A stretch of DNA of 64,000 bases from Vibrio gallaecicus (GCF_024347495.1 NZ_AP025490.1:2356001-2420000); one strand, 5' to 3'. Shown: positions 32,939 through 42,978, counted from the stretch's first letter. Numbers and translations: made by a program. The notes: a model not told the origin generated them from the letters alone.

Positions 32939-33640
32939 TTACTCACGACCTGGTAGTTTTTTCCAAGCAACTTTATCACGTAGATAAACTGGTGCAGATT
33001 GCTCAGCTTCTACCACTTTGCCTTCAGCAAAAGCAAATTGAGCAAGAAAAGCAATGTCTTGTGCTTCTGGGAATAACACATCGCTCTCTTTACTATGTAG
33101 ATCAATGGTATCCATATGCTCAGCATACGCTTCCCATCCAGTTCCCACTTTAGACCATGTCTGCTCATCTCGTTGAACTTGCTCAACTAAATCGCTTGGC
33201 GCAATAACACATTCAGCATCAAAAGCTGCCCAGCTTCCGTCTTGCTCTCGGCTATAACGTCCCCAGTAAACTTCACTCATACGAGCATCAATGGCACTCG
33301 CTACATGAGTATCACCTTGCTTACGGTAACAACCTTGTGCCATTGCTGCTAAAGTAGAAATCCCTACCATTGGCAGTTCTGCTCCAAATGCTAAACCTTG
33401 AGCAATACCTATACCAATACGGACTCCAGTAAAGCTACCAGGACCTTGACCGAAGGCAATCGCATCGAGTTCGTTTAATGTCATACCGGCTTCTTTCAGT
33501 ACTTCATCAACCATAGGTAGTATTTTTTTTGTATGGTCACGAGGGGCTACTTCGCTGCGTGCAAACACTTGTTCGCCAACCATCAATGCTACTGAACAGT
33601 TTTCAGTAGCGGTATCTACTGCAAGAATTTTTGCGCTCAT
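32939..33640 (-). CDS. tsaB: tRNA threonylcarbamoyladenosine biosynthesis protein TsaB
   Basis: Partner of TsaD and TsaE in making t6A37 in ANN-reading tRNAs. 233 aa, ASKHA fold: [14 protein letters not shown] (6–19), the [13 protein letters not shown] segment and [13 protein letters not shown] (about 69–81). It follows yoaA by 57 bases, the same yoaA–tsaB(yeaZ) pairing as in E. coli. Confidence 0.96.
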   Translation of the reverse strand: MSAKILAVDTATENCSVALMVGEQVFARSEVAPRDHTKKILPMVDEVLKEAGMTLNELDAIAFGQGPGSFTGVRIGIGIAQGLAFGAELPMVGISTLAAMAQGCYRKQGDTHVASAIDARMSEVYWGRYSREQDGSWAAFDAECVIAPSDLVEQVQRDEQTWSKVGTGWEAYAEHMDTIDLHSKESDVLFPEAQDIAFLAQFAFAEGKVVEAEQSAPVYLRDKVAWKKLPGRE

Positions 33641-33697
33641 TAATGTCTCAAATAATCTTTGTTTGGTATTAAGTAATGGCTAAACCCGAATAACGTT

Positions 33698-35626
33698 TTA
33701 TTCATCCGTTACTGTTGAATGTTTAGCTAAGAAATCTTTTATGACCCCTAAGTCACGAGTACGCGGTATTGGCGGTAAGCTTGCCAAAAATATGCCTCCG
33801 TAAACTCGGGTAACTAAGCGGTTATCACAAATGATCAAAGCACCACGATCTCGTTTATCACGAATTAACCGCCCTACTCCTTGCTTCAATGTAATAACAG
33901 CGTCAGGCAACTGAACTTGCGCAAACGGGTCTCCTCCCTTCAGTTTACAGTCCTCAATTCTAGCTTTTAACAAAGGGTCATCAGGAGCCGTAAAGGGTAG
34001 CTTATCAATGATAACACAGCTTAACGCGTCGCCCCTAACGTCGATCCCTTCCCAAAAAGCCCCTGTCGCCACCAGCAATGCGTTACCTAATTCCATAAAT
34101 TCTGCCAACGTTTTTTGCTTACTTGTCTCACCTTGTAGTAACACTGGTACACTTAATGTTTCCCGAAAACGCTCGCCAAGTTCTTTCATCATACTGTGAG
34201 AAGTACACAAGAAAAAACAGCGGCCTTGGTTCTGTTCAATTACCGGGGTTAACATTCGCACCAGTTTATCTGCAAGCCCTGGGCTATTGGGTTCTGGTAA
34301 ATAGCGAGGCACACATAACCGAGCTTGGCTTGGGAAATCAAACGGGCTTGGTAATGAAAACTGGGACTCAGGCTTTAAGCCCAAACGAGAGGTAAAATGA
34401 TCGAAGTCATCGGAAACAGCTAAAGTAGCCGAAGTGAAAACCCACGCTCCTGGTTTCAGTTGAATTTGCTCATGAAATTTATCTGCTACTGATAGCGGAG
34501 TAATATGTAAGGCAAAATGTCTTGGTGTTGTATCGTACCAATAGGAATATCCAGTGATTGAAACGTCACAAACACGTTCAATCCTCGCTTTTATCATATT
34601 GGCACGCTCAAAGGCGGTATCTAGAAGTTGGCTGCGACCTAAAGCCAGTTTTAAAACATCGACTGCCAGTTGCAACGCATCCTGGAGACGCAAAAGCTCT
34701 CTAGCGATCGATTCAGATTTTAAGGCTTCACGCCAATTTCCACGAAAACCGGTATCACCTAAGACAATCCTCATATCCATTGCTGACTGAATTAATTTAT
34801 CGCCCACTTTTTGTAACTGACGCATGTCTTTAGCTTCTGTGCGATAAGCAATTTCAATATCTTTTGCGAGTTCTTGTACTTGCCTGCTAGATACCGATTG
34901 ACCAAAATACTGACTCGCAATGTCTGGCAGCTGATGCGCTTCATCAAAAATAAATACATCGGCTTCTGGGATCAGCTCACCAAATCCCGTTTCTTTTATC
35001 GCTAAATCCGCAAGAAATAAGTGATGATTCACTACGACCACATCAGAATCCATGGCTCTTTTACGGGCTTTCAACACAAAGCAGTCCGTGTAACTAGGGC
35101 ACTCTTTTCCTAAGCAATTATCATTGGTGGAAGTGATGGTTGGAATAATTACGCTGTCTTCAGCTATATCGTCACAATCCCCTAAATCACCAGTTTTTGT
35201 ACTCGACGACCAAGAGCGAACTTTAACAAGTTGAGCAAGAAGTGTGGGGTCAGAATGCATACCATGGCTTTCAACCATCTGCCGACTTAATCTATCTAAA
35301 CACAGATAGTTCGATCGCCCTTTTAATAACGCAACCTGACCATAATAGCCAAGTGCATCAACCATTAACGGCAGGTCACGATGGTACAACTGCTCTTGAA
35401 GGTTCTTAGAGCCGGTACTTATGATAATTTTTTTACCGCTGAGTAATGCAGGCACAAGGTAAGCGAACGTTTTACCTGTTCCGGTCCCAGCTTCAACCAC
35501 AAGTTGCCCTTCAGATTGAATTGCTTTTGAAACAGCTTCGGCCATATCCAATTGAGCTTGTCGCGGCTGAAACCCTGGAATTGCTTTGCCAAGCGCACCA
35601 TTCGCAGAAAAGGTTTTAGAGATCAT
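33698..35626 (-). CDS. yoaA: DinG/XPD-family ATP-dependent helicase YoaA
   Basis: Iron-sulfur superfamily 2 helicase acting in DNA repair; in E. coli YoaA binds HolC. 642 aa. Walker A EAGTGTGKT at 45–53; the four iron-sulfur ligands are probably Cys109, Cys171, Cys176 and Cys182; DEAH box at 228–231; helicase motifs V/VI in GAFWEGIDVRGD and QGVGRLIRDKRDRG. First gene of the yoaA–tsaB unit. Confidence 0.94.
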   Translation of the reverse strand: MISKTFSANGALGKAIPGFQPRQAQLDMAEAVSKAIQSEGQLVVEAGTGTGKTFAYLVPALLSGKKIIISTGSKNLQEQLYHRDLPLMVDALGYYGQVALLKGRSNYLCLDRLSRQMVESHGMHSDPTLLAQLVKVRSWSSSTKTGDLGDCDDIAEDSVIIPTITSTNDNCLGKECPSYTDCFVLKARKRAMDSDVVVVNHHLFLADLAIKETGFGELIPEADVFIFDEAHQLPDIASQYFGQSVSSRQVQELAKDIEIAYRTEAKDMRQLQKVGDKLIQSAMDMRIVLGDTGFRGNWREALKSESIARELLRLQDALQLAVDVLKLALGRSQLLDTAFERANMIKARIERVCDVSITGYSYWYDTTPRHFALHITPLSVADKFHEQIQLKPGAWVFTSATLAVSDDFDHFTSRLGLKPESQFSLPSPFDFPSQARLCVPRYLPEPNSPGLADKLVRMLTPVIEQNQGRCFFLCTSHSMMKELGERFRETLSVPVLLQGETSKQKTLAEFMELGNALLVATGAFWEGIDVRGDALSCVIIDKLPFTAPDDPLLKARIEDCKLKGGDPFAQVQLPDAVITLKQGVGRLIRDKRDRGALIICDNRLVTRVYGGIFLASLPPIPRTRDLGVIKDFLAKHSTVTDE

Positions 35627-35678
35627 AGAGTACGATTTAGAGAGTAGAAAGAAGAGGAATTATGTCAGGTTTAGTGAG

Positions 35679-35709
35679 CCGGCGCGAATCAAGAATGACT
35701 TCGCACCGG
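35679..35709. other. GC-rich hairpin upstream of yoaA
   Basis: CCGGCGCGAA and TTCGCACCGG pair with one mismatch around an 11-nt loop, lying between the 66-aa gene and yoaA. It may end the upstream transcript, although no T run follows. Confidence 0.5.
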
Positions 35710-35745
35710 GGTGTTCGGGATGTATTGCGGGAAACTTAATACAAG

Positions 35746-35946
35746 TTATTTACGGTTAAGGTAACGAGATAACCAAGGAGCTGCGCCGAAACCGTCATCT
35801 GATGGCTGCATGGCTTTAGCTGCTTCTGTTGGTGAGGCTTTGCTTTCCCACATTTCAGCCAGAACATCATCGTCCATTTGCTCATCACCCAGTAGCGAGC
35901 TTACTCGTTCGCAATACAGTTTTTTTGCTAGTAACTCTTTATCCAT
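35746..35946 (-). CDS. Conserved small hypothetical protein, 66 aa
   Basis: I start at the ATG at 35946, which has AAGGTGG upstream; a GTG at 35955 would put the ribosome site outside the proper distance. Sequence MDKELLAKKLYCERVSSLL…, ending GFGAAPWLSRYLNRK. Acidic N-terminal helix and aromatic C-terminus; no signal peptide or known motif. Seems to be single, divergent from purU. Confidence 0.7.
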   Translation of the reverse strand: MDKELLAKKLYCERVSSLLGDEQMDDDVLAEMWESKASPTEAAKAMQPSDDGFGAAPWLSRYLNRK

Positions 35947-36075
35947 AAATACCACCTTGGTTAACGCTATAGCTAAGCAGCTATAAGTACAAATCGACCA
36001 TCGAAGAAAATTTATTAATCTATAAAATACATGGTAGATTTTGTTGAAAGCAAAATAATGATAGATTAATTGTAG

Positions 36076-36128
36076 CTCTGATATTGCGGCTTAGCTCACC
36101 GTTCGGCGGGTCGATATTTAATTCAGAG
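36076..36128 (+). promoter_or_regulatory. Structured leader of purU, possible THF-II (folE motif) riboswitch
   Basis: Outer stem CTCTGA (36076–36081) with TCAGAG (36123–36128); continuing stem TATTG (36082–36086) with CGATA (36112–36116) after a six-base bulge; inside, CGGCTTAGCTC and a hairpin ACCG…CGGGT. It ends 34 bases before the purU start, next to the ribosome site. From memory, the GGCTTAG…CACCG…CGGGTC pattern resembles the THF-II riboswitch class, which senses tetrahydrofolate and controls folate genes. The structure is seen, the class is inferred. Confidence 0.5.
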
Positions 36129-36162
36129 AATAAAAAAAATATTTCATGGAAGTAGGATGCAA

Positions 36163-36996
36163 ATGGAAAAGAAAACACTGCTAACACACTGTACCGATGC
36201 CCCAGGCCTAATCTCAAAAATAACGAATATTTGTTATAAGCATCAACTAAATATTATTCATAATAATGAATTTGTAGATAACACTAGCGGTCACTTTTTC
36301 ATGCGTACAGAGCTAGAAGGGTACTTCAATGATGAAACCTTGCTGGCTGATTTAGACCAAGCTTTACCAAGTAATGCTAAACGCACACTTATCGGTTCTT
36401 CTCGTAAACGTGTTGTCGTTCTTGTGACAAAAGAAGCGCATTGTCTTGGTGATATTTTAATGAAAAATTTTGATGGCAGCCTAGATGTAGACATCGCTGC
36501 CGTTGTAGGTAACTACGACACGCTACAAAGCCTAACCGAGCGTTTTGACATTCCTTATCATCATGTTTCACACGAAGGGTTGAATCGTGAAGAGCATGAG
36601 CAGAAGATGCTTGAAGTGATAGACACTTACGAAGCTGACTATTTAGTTCTCGCGAAATATATGCGAGTGCTTACCCCTGGCTTCGTTGAAAGATATAATC
36701 ATAAAATCATTAACATCCATCACAGTTTCTTGCCTGCATTTATTGGCGCAAAGCCTTACCAACAGGCTTATGAACGAGGGGTGAAGATTATTGGTGCAAC
36801 GGCTCACTTTGTAACAAACGACCTCGATGAAGGACCGATCATTAAGCAAGATGTAATCCCAGTGGATCATAACTTTAGCGCGAAAGATATGGCACAAGCT
36901 GGTCGAGATGTTGAAAAAAATGTTCTAAGTAAAGCACTGAATAAAGTGATTAACGATCACGTTTTTGTATACGGCAATAAAACCGTTATCTTATAA
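36163..36996 (+). CDS. purU: Formyltetrahydrofolate deformylase
   Basis: Hydrolyses 10-formyl-THF to formate and THF, balancing the one-carbon pool and feeding PurT. 277 aa from the ATG at 36163 (AGGA six bases upstream; the ATG at 36157 is too close to it). N-terminal ACT domain (THCTDAPGLISKITNICY, about 7–75), then a formyltransferase domain with NIHHSFLPAF and the catalytic Asp in TNDLDEGPIIKQD. Single gene with a structured 5' leader and a terminator. Confidence 0.95.
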   Translation: MEKKTLLTHCTDAPGLISKITNICYKHQLNIIHNNEFVDNTSGHFFMRTELEGYFNDETLLADLDQALPSNAKRTLIGSSRKRVVVLVTKEAHCLGDILMKNFDGSLDVDIAAVVGNYDTLQSLTERFDIPYHHVSHEGLNREEHEQKMLEVIDTYEADYLVLAKYMRVLTPGFVERYNHKIINIHHSFLPAFIGAKPYQQAYERGVKIIGATAHFVTNDLDEGPIIKQDVIPVDHNFSAKDMAQAGRDVEKNVLSKALNKVINDHVFVYGNKTVIL

Positions 36997-37060
36997 AAGC
37001 GCATTGCGTTAAAGCGGTTTTCGTAAAAGCACATTGCGTTTAAAAAAGCACATCACGAAT
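36996..37060. repeat. Degenerate short repeats after purU
   Basis: AAAAGCGCATTGCGTT at about 36996 and AAAAGCACATTGCGTT at about 37026 differ by one base; a third, weaker copy (AAAAGCACATCACG) follows at about 37046. Non-coding, between the purU stop and its terminator. Confidence 0.65.
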
Positions 37061-37084
37061 GAAAACGTGTAATAGATAACACTT

Positions 37085-37116
37085 TAAAGGGTTGGCACAA
37101 ACGCCAACCCTTTTGT
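37085..37116. terminator. Bidirectional terminator after purU
   Basis: AAAGGGTTGGC and GCCAACCCTTTT flank ACAAAC, followed by GTTTTT. Confidence 0.9.
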
Positions 37117-37152
37117 TTTTCAGAAAAGAAAAATTGAGATGAATAGAACTCT

Positions 37153-37749
37153 CTAGCCTTCCTGCTCAGACTCAACTATTTTCTTCAATGAATGCGGGTG
37201 CACTTTGATACAAATCCCCTGATACTTGAAAGCCACCGTAGGGTTGTTTAAGCGCTCACCCTCACCTTTCGGGCTAGATAACTTAATCTTCACGCCTTCT
37301 TCAGCGATAGTCTGCATTTTCAACGCAAACATCGGGTAAGTTTCTTTTAAGTCAGCTAAATATTCATCTGCCGTTTGCGCGTGAGATGGGATGACAAACT
37401 CGACGTGCTCCCAATCTTGGTTTGGGTAAACTTTGCCTTCTGCTGGATATGGCAGCTCTAAGCATTCAATTTTCCAACCACGGCTTTGTAGTGGTTTATC
37501 AAACGCCAATACTACGATTGGACGACCATTGATCATCGCTTCTGAAATAGTAGAGCCATATTTAGACCATGCTTGATGAGCAGCTTTCGCCAATTCAGTT
37601 TCGTTAATACGTAGTGCAATATGGTCTGCTTGAGCAAAACTCAAATCCAATCCAAGCTTATTTCCTAAGTCTTCGATCTGCTCCATAAAATCGTCTAAAC
37701 GTGCGATCATTTGGGTTGGCTCTAATGCCGCTTGCTGTAGGCTCATCAT
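37153..37749 (-). CDS. yecM: VOC-fold protein, YecM family
   Basis: 198 aa. Glyoxalase/VOC-like fold with AQADHIALRINET (about 40–52), GWKIECLELPYP and DWEHVEFVIPS (about 112–122). Function unknown; the family probably binds a metal through these His/Glu positions. It is divergent from argS, and the yecM–argS neighbourhood is conserved in E. coli. Two ATG codons lie in tandem at the start; the first is used. Confidence 0.9.
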   Translation of the reverse strand: MMSLQQAALEPTQMIARLDDFMEQIEDLGNKLGLDLSFAQADHIALRINETELAKAAHQAWSKYGSTISEAMINGRPIVVLAFDKPLQSRGWKIECLELPYPAEGKVYPNQDWEHVEFVIPSHAQTADEYLADLKETYPMFALKMQTIAEEGVKIKLSSPKGEGERLNNPTVAFKYQGICIKVHPHSLKKIVESEQEG

Positions 37750-38062
37750 TTATCTCATTGTTCTGCCATTAATCGGCGCATGTTATCAGCTCTACGATTA
37801 GCAACAAGAGCCGCTCTCAAAATTCCACGCTTTTAATTATAAATAGCCAGTAACCAAACTGGCTTTAGAAAAAGTCAATTTTCTAGCAATTCGACCTATA
37901 AGAAGCTACACAAAATTGGTATGATTACCGCCATTTTTGTGAACTTAAACAGAGTCTGCTGTTAATTTCATCATTAAATCGTTAAGTGAGAACACTAATA
38001 GTCGATTCAATGACCACGAAATAACGGCCACTCTTATCATCCTTGAATTGAAGGAAACTCGT
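37750..38062. promoter_or_regulatory. Divergent promoter region yecM / argS
   Basis: 313 bases without a gene. A good -10 element TATGAT is at 37920–37925 directed towards argS, though I see no clear -35 at standard spacing. Nothing else is recognisable. Confidence 0.45.
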
Positions 38063-39796
38063 GTGAATATCCAAGCACTTATTAATGACAAAGTATCTCA
38101 GGCTCTAGAAGCCGCTGGCGCACCTGCAGGCTCTCCTGCTGCTGTTCGCCAATCTGCAAAAGCACAATTTGGTGACTACCAAGCAAACGGCGTAATGGGC
38201 GTTGCTAAACGACTAGGCACTAACCCACGAGAATTTGCTCAAAAAGTATTGGACGTTCTAAACCTAGACGGTATCGCTTCTAAAGTTGAAATCGCGGGTC
38301 CCGGTTTCCTAAACATCTTCCTAGATGAAGCTTTCCTAGCACAACAAGCTGAAGCAGCTTTAGCCGACTCTCGCCTTGGTGTTGCGACTGCTGAATCACA
38401 AACAATTGTGACTGACTACTCAGCACCAAACGTTGCAAAAGAAATGGCTGTTCACCACATTCGTTCAACCGTTATTGGCGATGCGGTAACTCGCACTCTT
38501 GAGTTTTTAGGTCACAACGTTATCCGTGCTAACCACATTGGTGATTGGGGTACTCAATTCGGTATGCTTATCGCCAACCTTGAGCGCGTTCAGGCTGAAT
38601 CAGGTCAAGTTTCAATGGAACTTTCAGACCTTGAAGCTTTCTACCGTGAATCTAAAAAGCTTTACGACGAAGACGAAGAATTTGCAGTTAAGGCTCGTAA
38701 CTACGTGGTTAAGCTACAAAGTGGTGACGAGTACTGTGCTGAAATGTGGAAGAAGCTTGTCGATATCACAATGGTTCAAAACCAACGTAACTATGAGCGT
38801 TTAAACGTATCACTTTCATTGAATGATGTGATGGGTGAAAGCATGTATAACGACATGCTTCCTAAAGTCGTTGCTGATTTAAAAGAGCAAGGTCTTGCTA
38901 AAGAAGATGACGGCGCACAGGTTGTATTCCTAGACGAATACAAGAATAAAGATGGCGACCCAATGGGCGTTATCATCCAGAAACGTGACGGCGGTTTCCT
39001 TTACACAACAACAGACATTGCGTGTGCAAAATACCGTTATGAAGAGCTAGGCGCAGATCGCGTACTTTACTTCATCGACTCACGTCAGCACCAACACCTA
39101 ATGCAAGCTTGGACTATCGTTCGTAAAGCTGGATTCATCCCTGAGTCTGTTTCTCTTGAGCACCACGCGTTCGGTATGATGCTAGGTAAAGATGGTAAGC
39201 CATTCAAAACTCGTGCAGGCGGTTCTGTAAAACTAACAGACCTACTAGACGAAGCTGAACAGCGCGCTGAAAAACTGATTGAGTCTAAAAACCCAGGCTT
39301 AGATTCAGAAGAAAAAACTAAGATTGCTAACACTGTTGCAATGGCGGCAGTTAAATACGCAGACCTTTCTAAGCACCGTACCACTGACTACGTGTTTGAC
39401 TGGGACAACATGCTTGCATTCGAAGGTAACACAGCACCATACATGCAGTACGCATACACTCGTGTTGCTTCTGTATTTGCTAAAGCTGGTGTTTCTATGG
39501 ACTCTCTTGAAGGTGACATCAAAATCACTGAAGAGAAAGAGAAAACACTTATCGCGAAACTTCTACAATTTGAAGAAGCGGTACAGTCTGTTGCTCGTGA
39601 AGGTCAGCCGCATATTATGTGTAGCTACCTGTTCGAACTTGCCGGTCAATTCTCTAGCTTCTATGAAGCGTGCCCTATCCTAGTAGCAGAAGACGAAACA
39701 GTTAAGCAGAGCCGCCTTAAGCTTGCTGCGCTAACAGCGAAGACAATTAAGCAAGGTCTATCGCTTCTAGGCATCGAAACACTAGAGCGTATGTAA
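38063..39796 (+). CDS. argS: Arginyl-tRNA synthetase
   Basis: Class I synthetase charging tRNA-Arg. 577 aa from the GTG at 38063 ((M)[16 protein letters not shown]), with AAGGAAA upstream; a TTG at 38048 lies inside the ribosome site. HIGH-like motif [16 protein letters not shown] (about 120–135), and the C-terminal anticodon-binding domain is DALR type ([17 protein letters not shown]). Single gene with its own terminator. Arginine-rich tRNA partners include the tRNA-Arg gene in this window. Confidence 0.97.
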   Translation: MNIQALINDKVSQALEAAGAPAGSPAAVRQSAKAQFGDYQANGVMGVAKRLGTNPREFAQKVLDVLNLDGIASKVEIAGPGFLNIFLDEAFLAQQAEAALADSRLGVATAESQTIVTDYSAPNVAKEMAVHHIRSTVIGDAVTRTLEFLGHNVIRANHIGDWGTQFGMLIANLERVQAESGQVSMELSDLEAFYRESKKLYDEDEEFAVKARNYVVKLQSGDEYCAEMWKKLVDITMVQNQRNYERLNVSLSLNDVMGESMYNDMLPKVVADLKEQGLAKEDDGAQVVFLDEYKNKDGDPMGVIIQKRDGGFLYTTTDIACAKYRYEELGADRVLYFIDSRQHQHLMQAWTIVRKAGFIPESVSLEHHAFGMMLGKDGKPFKTRAGGSVKLTDLLDEAEQRAEKLIESKNPGLDSEEKTKIANTVAMAAVKYADLSKHRTTDYVFDWDNMLAFEGNTAPYMQYAYTRVASVFAKAGVSMDSLEGDIKITEEKEKTLIAKLLQFEEAVQSVAREGQPHIMCSYLFELAGQFSSFYEACPILVAEDETVKQSRLKLAALTAKTIKQGLSLLGIETLERM

Positions 39797-39823
39797 TTCC
39801 AACAGAGTTACTATGATTAAATA

Positions 39824-39859
39824 CAAAGGTTAATGTGAGAGCATCAACCTTTTGTTTTA
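39824..39859 (+). terminator. Terminator after argS
   Basis: CAAAGGTTAATG and CATCAACCTTTTG pair with one mismatch around TGAGAG; TTTTGTTTT follows. Confidence 0.8.
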
Positions 39860-39901
39860 TCTAGCGTATACTGAATTCAAGAAACTGAAATGGATAGTAT
39901 A

Positions 39902-40330
39902 ATGAGTTTTGAACTTCACCCACAATTAGCAAAAGACACAACACTGATTGGCGAATTTCCGCTGAGCTTAGCATTACTGCACAAAGACAGCGCAGTACCT
40001 TGGGTTATCTTGGTGCCTAAACGTGCCAACCTCAAAGAGCTGCATCATTTACCCATGAAAGAGCAGCAGCAATTCCTACATGAATCGCAAGCAGTTAACC
40101 AAGCTCTTGAAGCGACATTCCAACCAGATAAATTAAACCTAGGTGCACTAGGCAACATGGTGCCACAACTGCACATTCACCATATTGCTCGCTTCAAAGA
40201 TGACATTGCATGGCCAGGACCTGTTTGGGGGAATACCAAAGGTGAGCAACGTAGTGAAGAAGATCAACTTACCATTCTGACACGAATTCAAAATGTGTTA
40301 TCACTGAGCTCAATCTTCAAAAAAGCATAA
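39902..40330 (+). CDS. HIT domain protein
   Basis: 142 aa from the ATG at 39902 (MSFELHPQLAKDTTLIGEFP); an ATG at 39890 adds four residues. Histidine-triad nucleotide-binding fold with QLHIHHIARF as the HxHxH-like motif near 90–99. Family members hydrolyse or bind nucleoside phosphates; the substrate here is unknown. Single gene ended by a terminator. Confidence 0.88.
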   Translation: MSFELHPQLAKDTTLIGEFPLSLALLHKDSAVPWVILVPKRANLKELHHLPMKEQQQFLHESQAVNQALEATFQPDKLNLGALGNMVPQLHIHHIARFKDDIAWPGPVWGNTKGEQRSEEDQLTILTRIQNVLSLSSIFKKA

Positions 40331-40392
40331 TTTTATCTGCCTTGTTTGTCCTTATAAGGCGACTAGTAAGAAATATTGCTCAGAACGAATAA

Positions 40393-40432
40393 CAAAAAGC
40401 CGCACACCTAATTAGATGAGCGGCTTTTTTAA
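40393..40432. terminator. Bidirectional terminator between the HIT gene and feoC
   Basis: AAAAAGCCGC and GCGGCTTTTTT enclose a partly paired AT-rich loop; A and T runs on both sides. Confidence 0.9.
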
Positions 40433-40475
40433 TAACCGTACTGTTTGTTAATTTACGATCATGTAAGGCTTGGGA

Positions 40476-40706
40476 TTACATCATTACATTTAGCGACAAG
40501 CCATCCTGCTTACTAATAGTATAGCGAATACGTGTAGTGTTCCCATGTTGATTAGTATCCACTAATCGAGAGATTTTACCTTTCTTAACCCACACATTCA
40601 GCATTGCATCAACGCCATCTTCACTCATGCCAAATTTAGACGATAGCTCTTTTCGAGCTGCCACACCATGGCTATCAATATAATGATGAAGTTCAGTCAA
40701 AATCAT
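40476..40706 (-). CDS. feoC: FeoC-like protein without cysteines
   Basis: 76-aa winged-helix protein, third gene of feoABC; its ATG overlaps the feoB stop by four bases. Enterobacterial FeoC has four cysteines holding an iron-sulfur cluster; this one has none, as reported for Vibrio FeoC, where it associates with FeoB and acts in the transport complex. Winged helix: LHHYIDSHGVAARKELSSKF and MLNVWVKKGKISRL. Confidence 0.9.
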   Translation of the reverse strand: MILTELHHYIDSHGVAARKELSSKFGMSEDGVDAMLNVWVKKGKISRLVDTNQHGNTTRIRYTISKQDGLSLNVMM

Positions 40707-42976
40707 ACAACTTGCACCTCAAGCGTTTTCTGCTTATTACCAATAGTCTTAAATACACGATAGGTAAGTACAAAACCGCCAGCAATCGCCATCATCCAAA
40801 TAGCACTACTCACAGGGTGCAGCGCAAAGTTAGCTGCTTGATAGTAAAAAGTCGCACCAAAGTAACCTAAAGCCATCGTCCACACGGCAATAAAACGTGC
40901 AAACATTTGACCAAATTCTTTTACATAGGCACCCATTGCGGCTACACATGGGGTATATAACAAGATAAGGATCAAGTAGGCAAAGGCAGCATGACCAGAC
41001 ACGAATTTATCTTTCAAGTTACCAAAAATTGAAGAATCGACCTCTTGATCTTCTGCAACCGCGCCAGAGTCAGTTAAATCACCCACTTCAATTCCAAGAG
41101 GGTCTGAGTAACTTAAACCAGCTAAATTTTCAGGTATAGACATAACAGCCTCTTCAAGGCTTGCCGCTAAGTCAAACTCAGCACCATCTTCATCACTAGG
41201 CGACGTGTAAAGGCTATTTAATGTACCTACTACGGCTTCTTTGGCGAAAATACCAGTGATGATACCAACCGTTGCTGGCCAGTTTTCTTCAGTGATACCA
41301 ATTGGTGAAAATACAGGTGTTACAATTTGTGCTGCTCTTGAAAGTACTGAATTTTCACTATCTTCATTACCAAAGCTACCATCCATACCCAGTGAATTTA
41401 AAAAGCTCAAAATTGCTACGACCATTACGATGGTTTTACCGGCACCAAGAACAAAACGTTTAAGTTTCTGCCAAGTTTTAATCATGACATTTTGTACAGT
41501 TGGTAGTTCATAGTCTGGCATTTCCATGACTAAACTATCACTGCTACCCGGGTATAAAGTACTTTTCAAAAATAGACCGGTAAACACTGCCGCGACGATA
41601 CCTAAGATATATAACGCAAATACAACGTTTTGCCCCGCTCCTGGGAAAAAAGCTGCAGCAAATAATGCATATACAGGTAAACGAGCTCCACAAGACATAA
41701 AGGGTGCCATTGCCGCTGCTAGTTTACGTTCACGTTCTTGGTCTAGCGTTCTTGTTGCCATAATTGAAGGTACATTACAGCCAAAGCCTAAAACTAAAGG
41801 AACGAATGCTTTACCCGGTAAGCCAATTTTTTGCATCACTTTATCAAGAACAAAAGCTGCGCGTGCCATATAACCTGAGCTTTCAAGCACTGCTAAGAAT
41901 AAGTATAACGCAGCAATGACCGGAATAAATGTTGCAACGGTTTGGATACCGCCACCAATACCATCCGCTAAAACTGTCACCAACCAAACAGGTAAATGAC
42001 CATCAAGAAGGTAATGCCCGCCATCCACTAACAAACTACCGACACCAATATCGAAGAAATCAATAAATGCGCCACCAATGTTGATAGAAAACATGAACAT
42101 CAGATACATAACAATAAAGAAGAATGGAATACCCACCCACTTGTTGAGAATGAATTGATCTGCTTTCTCAGTAAAATTTCTGCTCAGCTTACCTTCACTG
42201 CGGCGAACACGTTTACAAAGATCATGTAAAAAAGTGTACTTAGCATCCGCAACGCACAAATCTATATCGCAGCCAGCGCCCAAGCGTATTTCATCAACAA
42301 GTTCTCGTTCTTTCTGAGACAAACTATTTAGAACTAATAAATCATTTTCTAAAGATCGAATAGCCAAAGCACGGTGTGAAACATCAGCATCTGTAAATTG
42401 TGTTGAGACTTTTGTAATCAAAGCTTCCATATCACCGGAATACTGAATAGATAAAGGCTCTAAATTGACTTCTTGTACCAAGAGCTTATGTAGCTTTTCT
42501 TTGAAGCGACCAGCTTGTGCTTTGTCATTAGCAGAAAGACTAAGCACTGGGCACCCTAGTTCCTTTTCTAATGCCTTCAAATTGATGACTTGGCGCTCAC
42601 GTTTTAACGCATCCATCTTATTCAAAACAACAATCATTGGGCGACCTAATTCGCGCAATTGAAGTGTCATGTATAAACTTCGCTCTAAACATGTAGCATC
42701 AACAACATTAATAATAACGTCTGCGGGGTGAGTTAAAACCGCACGTGAAGCAATGGATTCATCAATACTGTTACTGTCATTACCGCTATCTAAAGCATAG
42801 ATCCCCGGTAAGTCTGTTAGCTTAAACTGATCACCAGCGTGGCTGTACTGACCAGTTTTCTTTTCAACTGTCACACCAACCCAATTACCAACATGTTGCT
42901 TTGCGCCAGTTAACGCATTAAACAAAGTTGTTTTACCACTGTTCGGATTACCTACCGTGAGTACTTGATATTCCAT
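40703..42976 (-). CDS. feoB: Ferrous iron transporter FeoB
   Basis: Inner-membrane Fe(II) importer. 757 aa. N-terminal G domain: G1 GNPNSGKTT (8–16), G3 DLPGIY, G4 NKMD; then the helical GDI-like domain and membrane part with two gate repeats, each with conserved cysteine motifs (LGFGCNVPSIMATR and PFMSCGARLPVY), and a C-terminal extension. Second gene of feoABC, beginning two bases after the feoA stop. Confidence 0.97.
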   Translation of the reverse strand: MEYQVLTVGNPNSGKTTLFNALTGAKQHVGNWVGVTVEKKTGQYSHAGDQFKLTDLPGIYALDSGNDSNSIDESIASRAVLTHPADVIINVVDATCLERSLYMTLQLRELGRPMIVVLNKMDALKRERQVINLKALEKELGCPVLSLSANDKAQAGRFKEKLHKLLVQEVNLEPLSIQYSGDMEALITKVSTQFTDADVSHRALAIRSLENDLLVLNSLSQKERELVDEIRLGAGCDIDLCVADAKYTFLHDLCKRVRRSEGKLSRNFTEKADQFILNKWVGIPFFFIVMYLMFMFSINIGGAFIDFFDIGVGSLLVDGGHYLLDGHLPVWLVTVLADGIGGGIQTVATFIPVIAALYLFLAVLESSGYMARAAFVLDKVMQKIGLPGKAFVPLVLGFGCNVPSIMATRTLDQERERKLAAAMAPFMSCGARLPVYALFAAAFFPGAGQNVVFALYILGIVAAVFTGLFLKSTLYPGSSDSLVMEMPDYELPTVQNVMIKTWQKLKRFVLGAGKTIVMVVAILSFLNSLGMDGSFGNEDSENSVLSRAAQIVTPVFSPIGITEENWPATVGIITGIFAKEAVVGTLNSLYTSPSDEDGAEFDLAASLEEAVMSIPENLAGLSYSDPLGIEVGDLTDSGAVAEDQEVDSSIFGNLKDKFVSGHAAFAYLILILLYTPCVAAMGAYVKEFGQMFARFIAVWTMALGYFGATFYYQAANFALHPVSSAIWMMAIAGGFVLTYRVFKTIGNKQKTLEVQVV

Positions 42977-42978
42977 AA

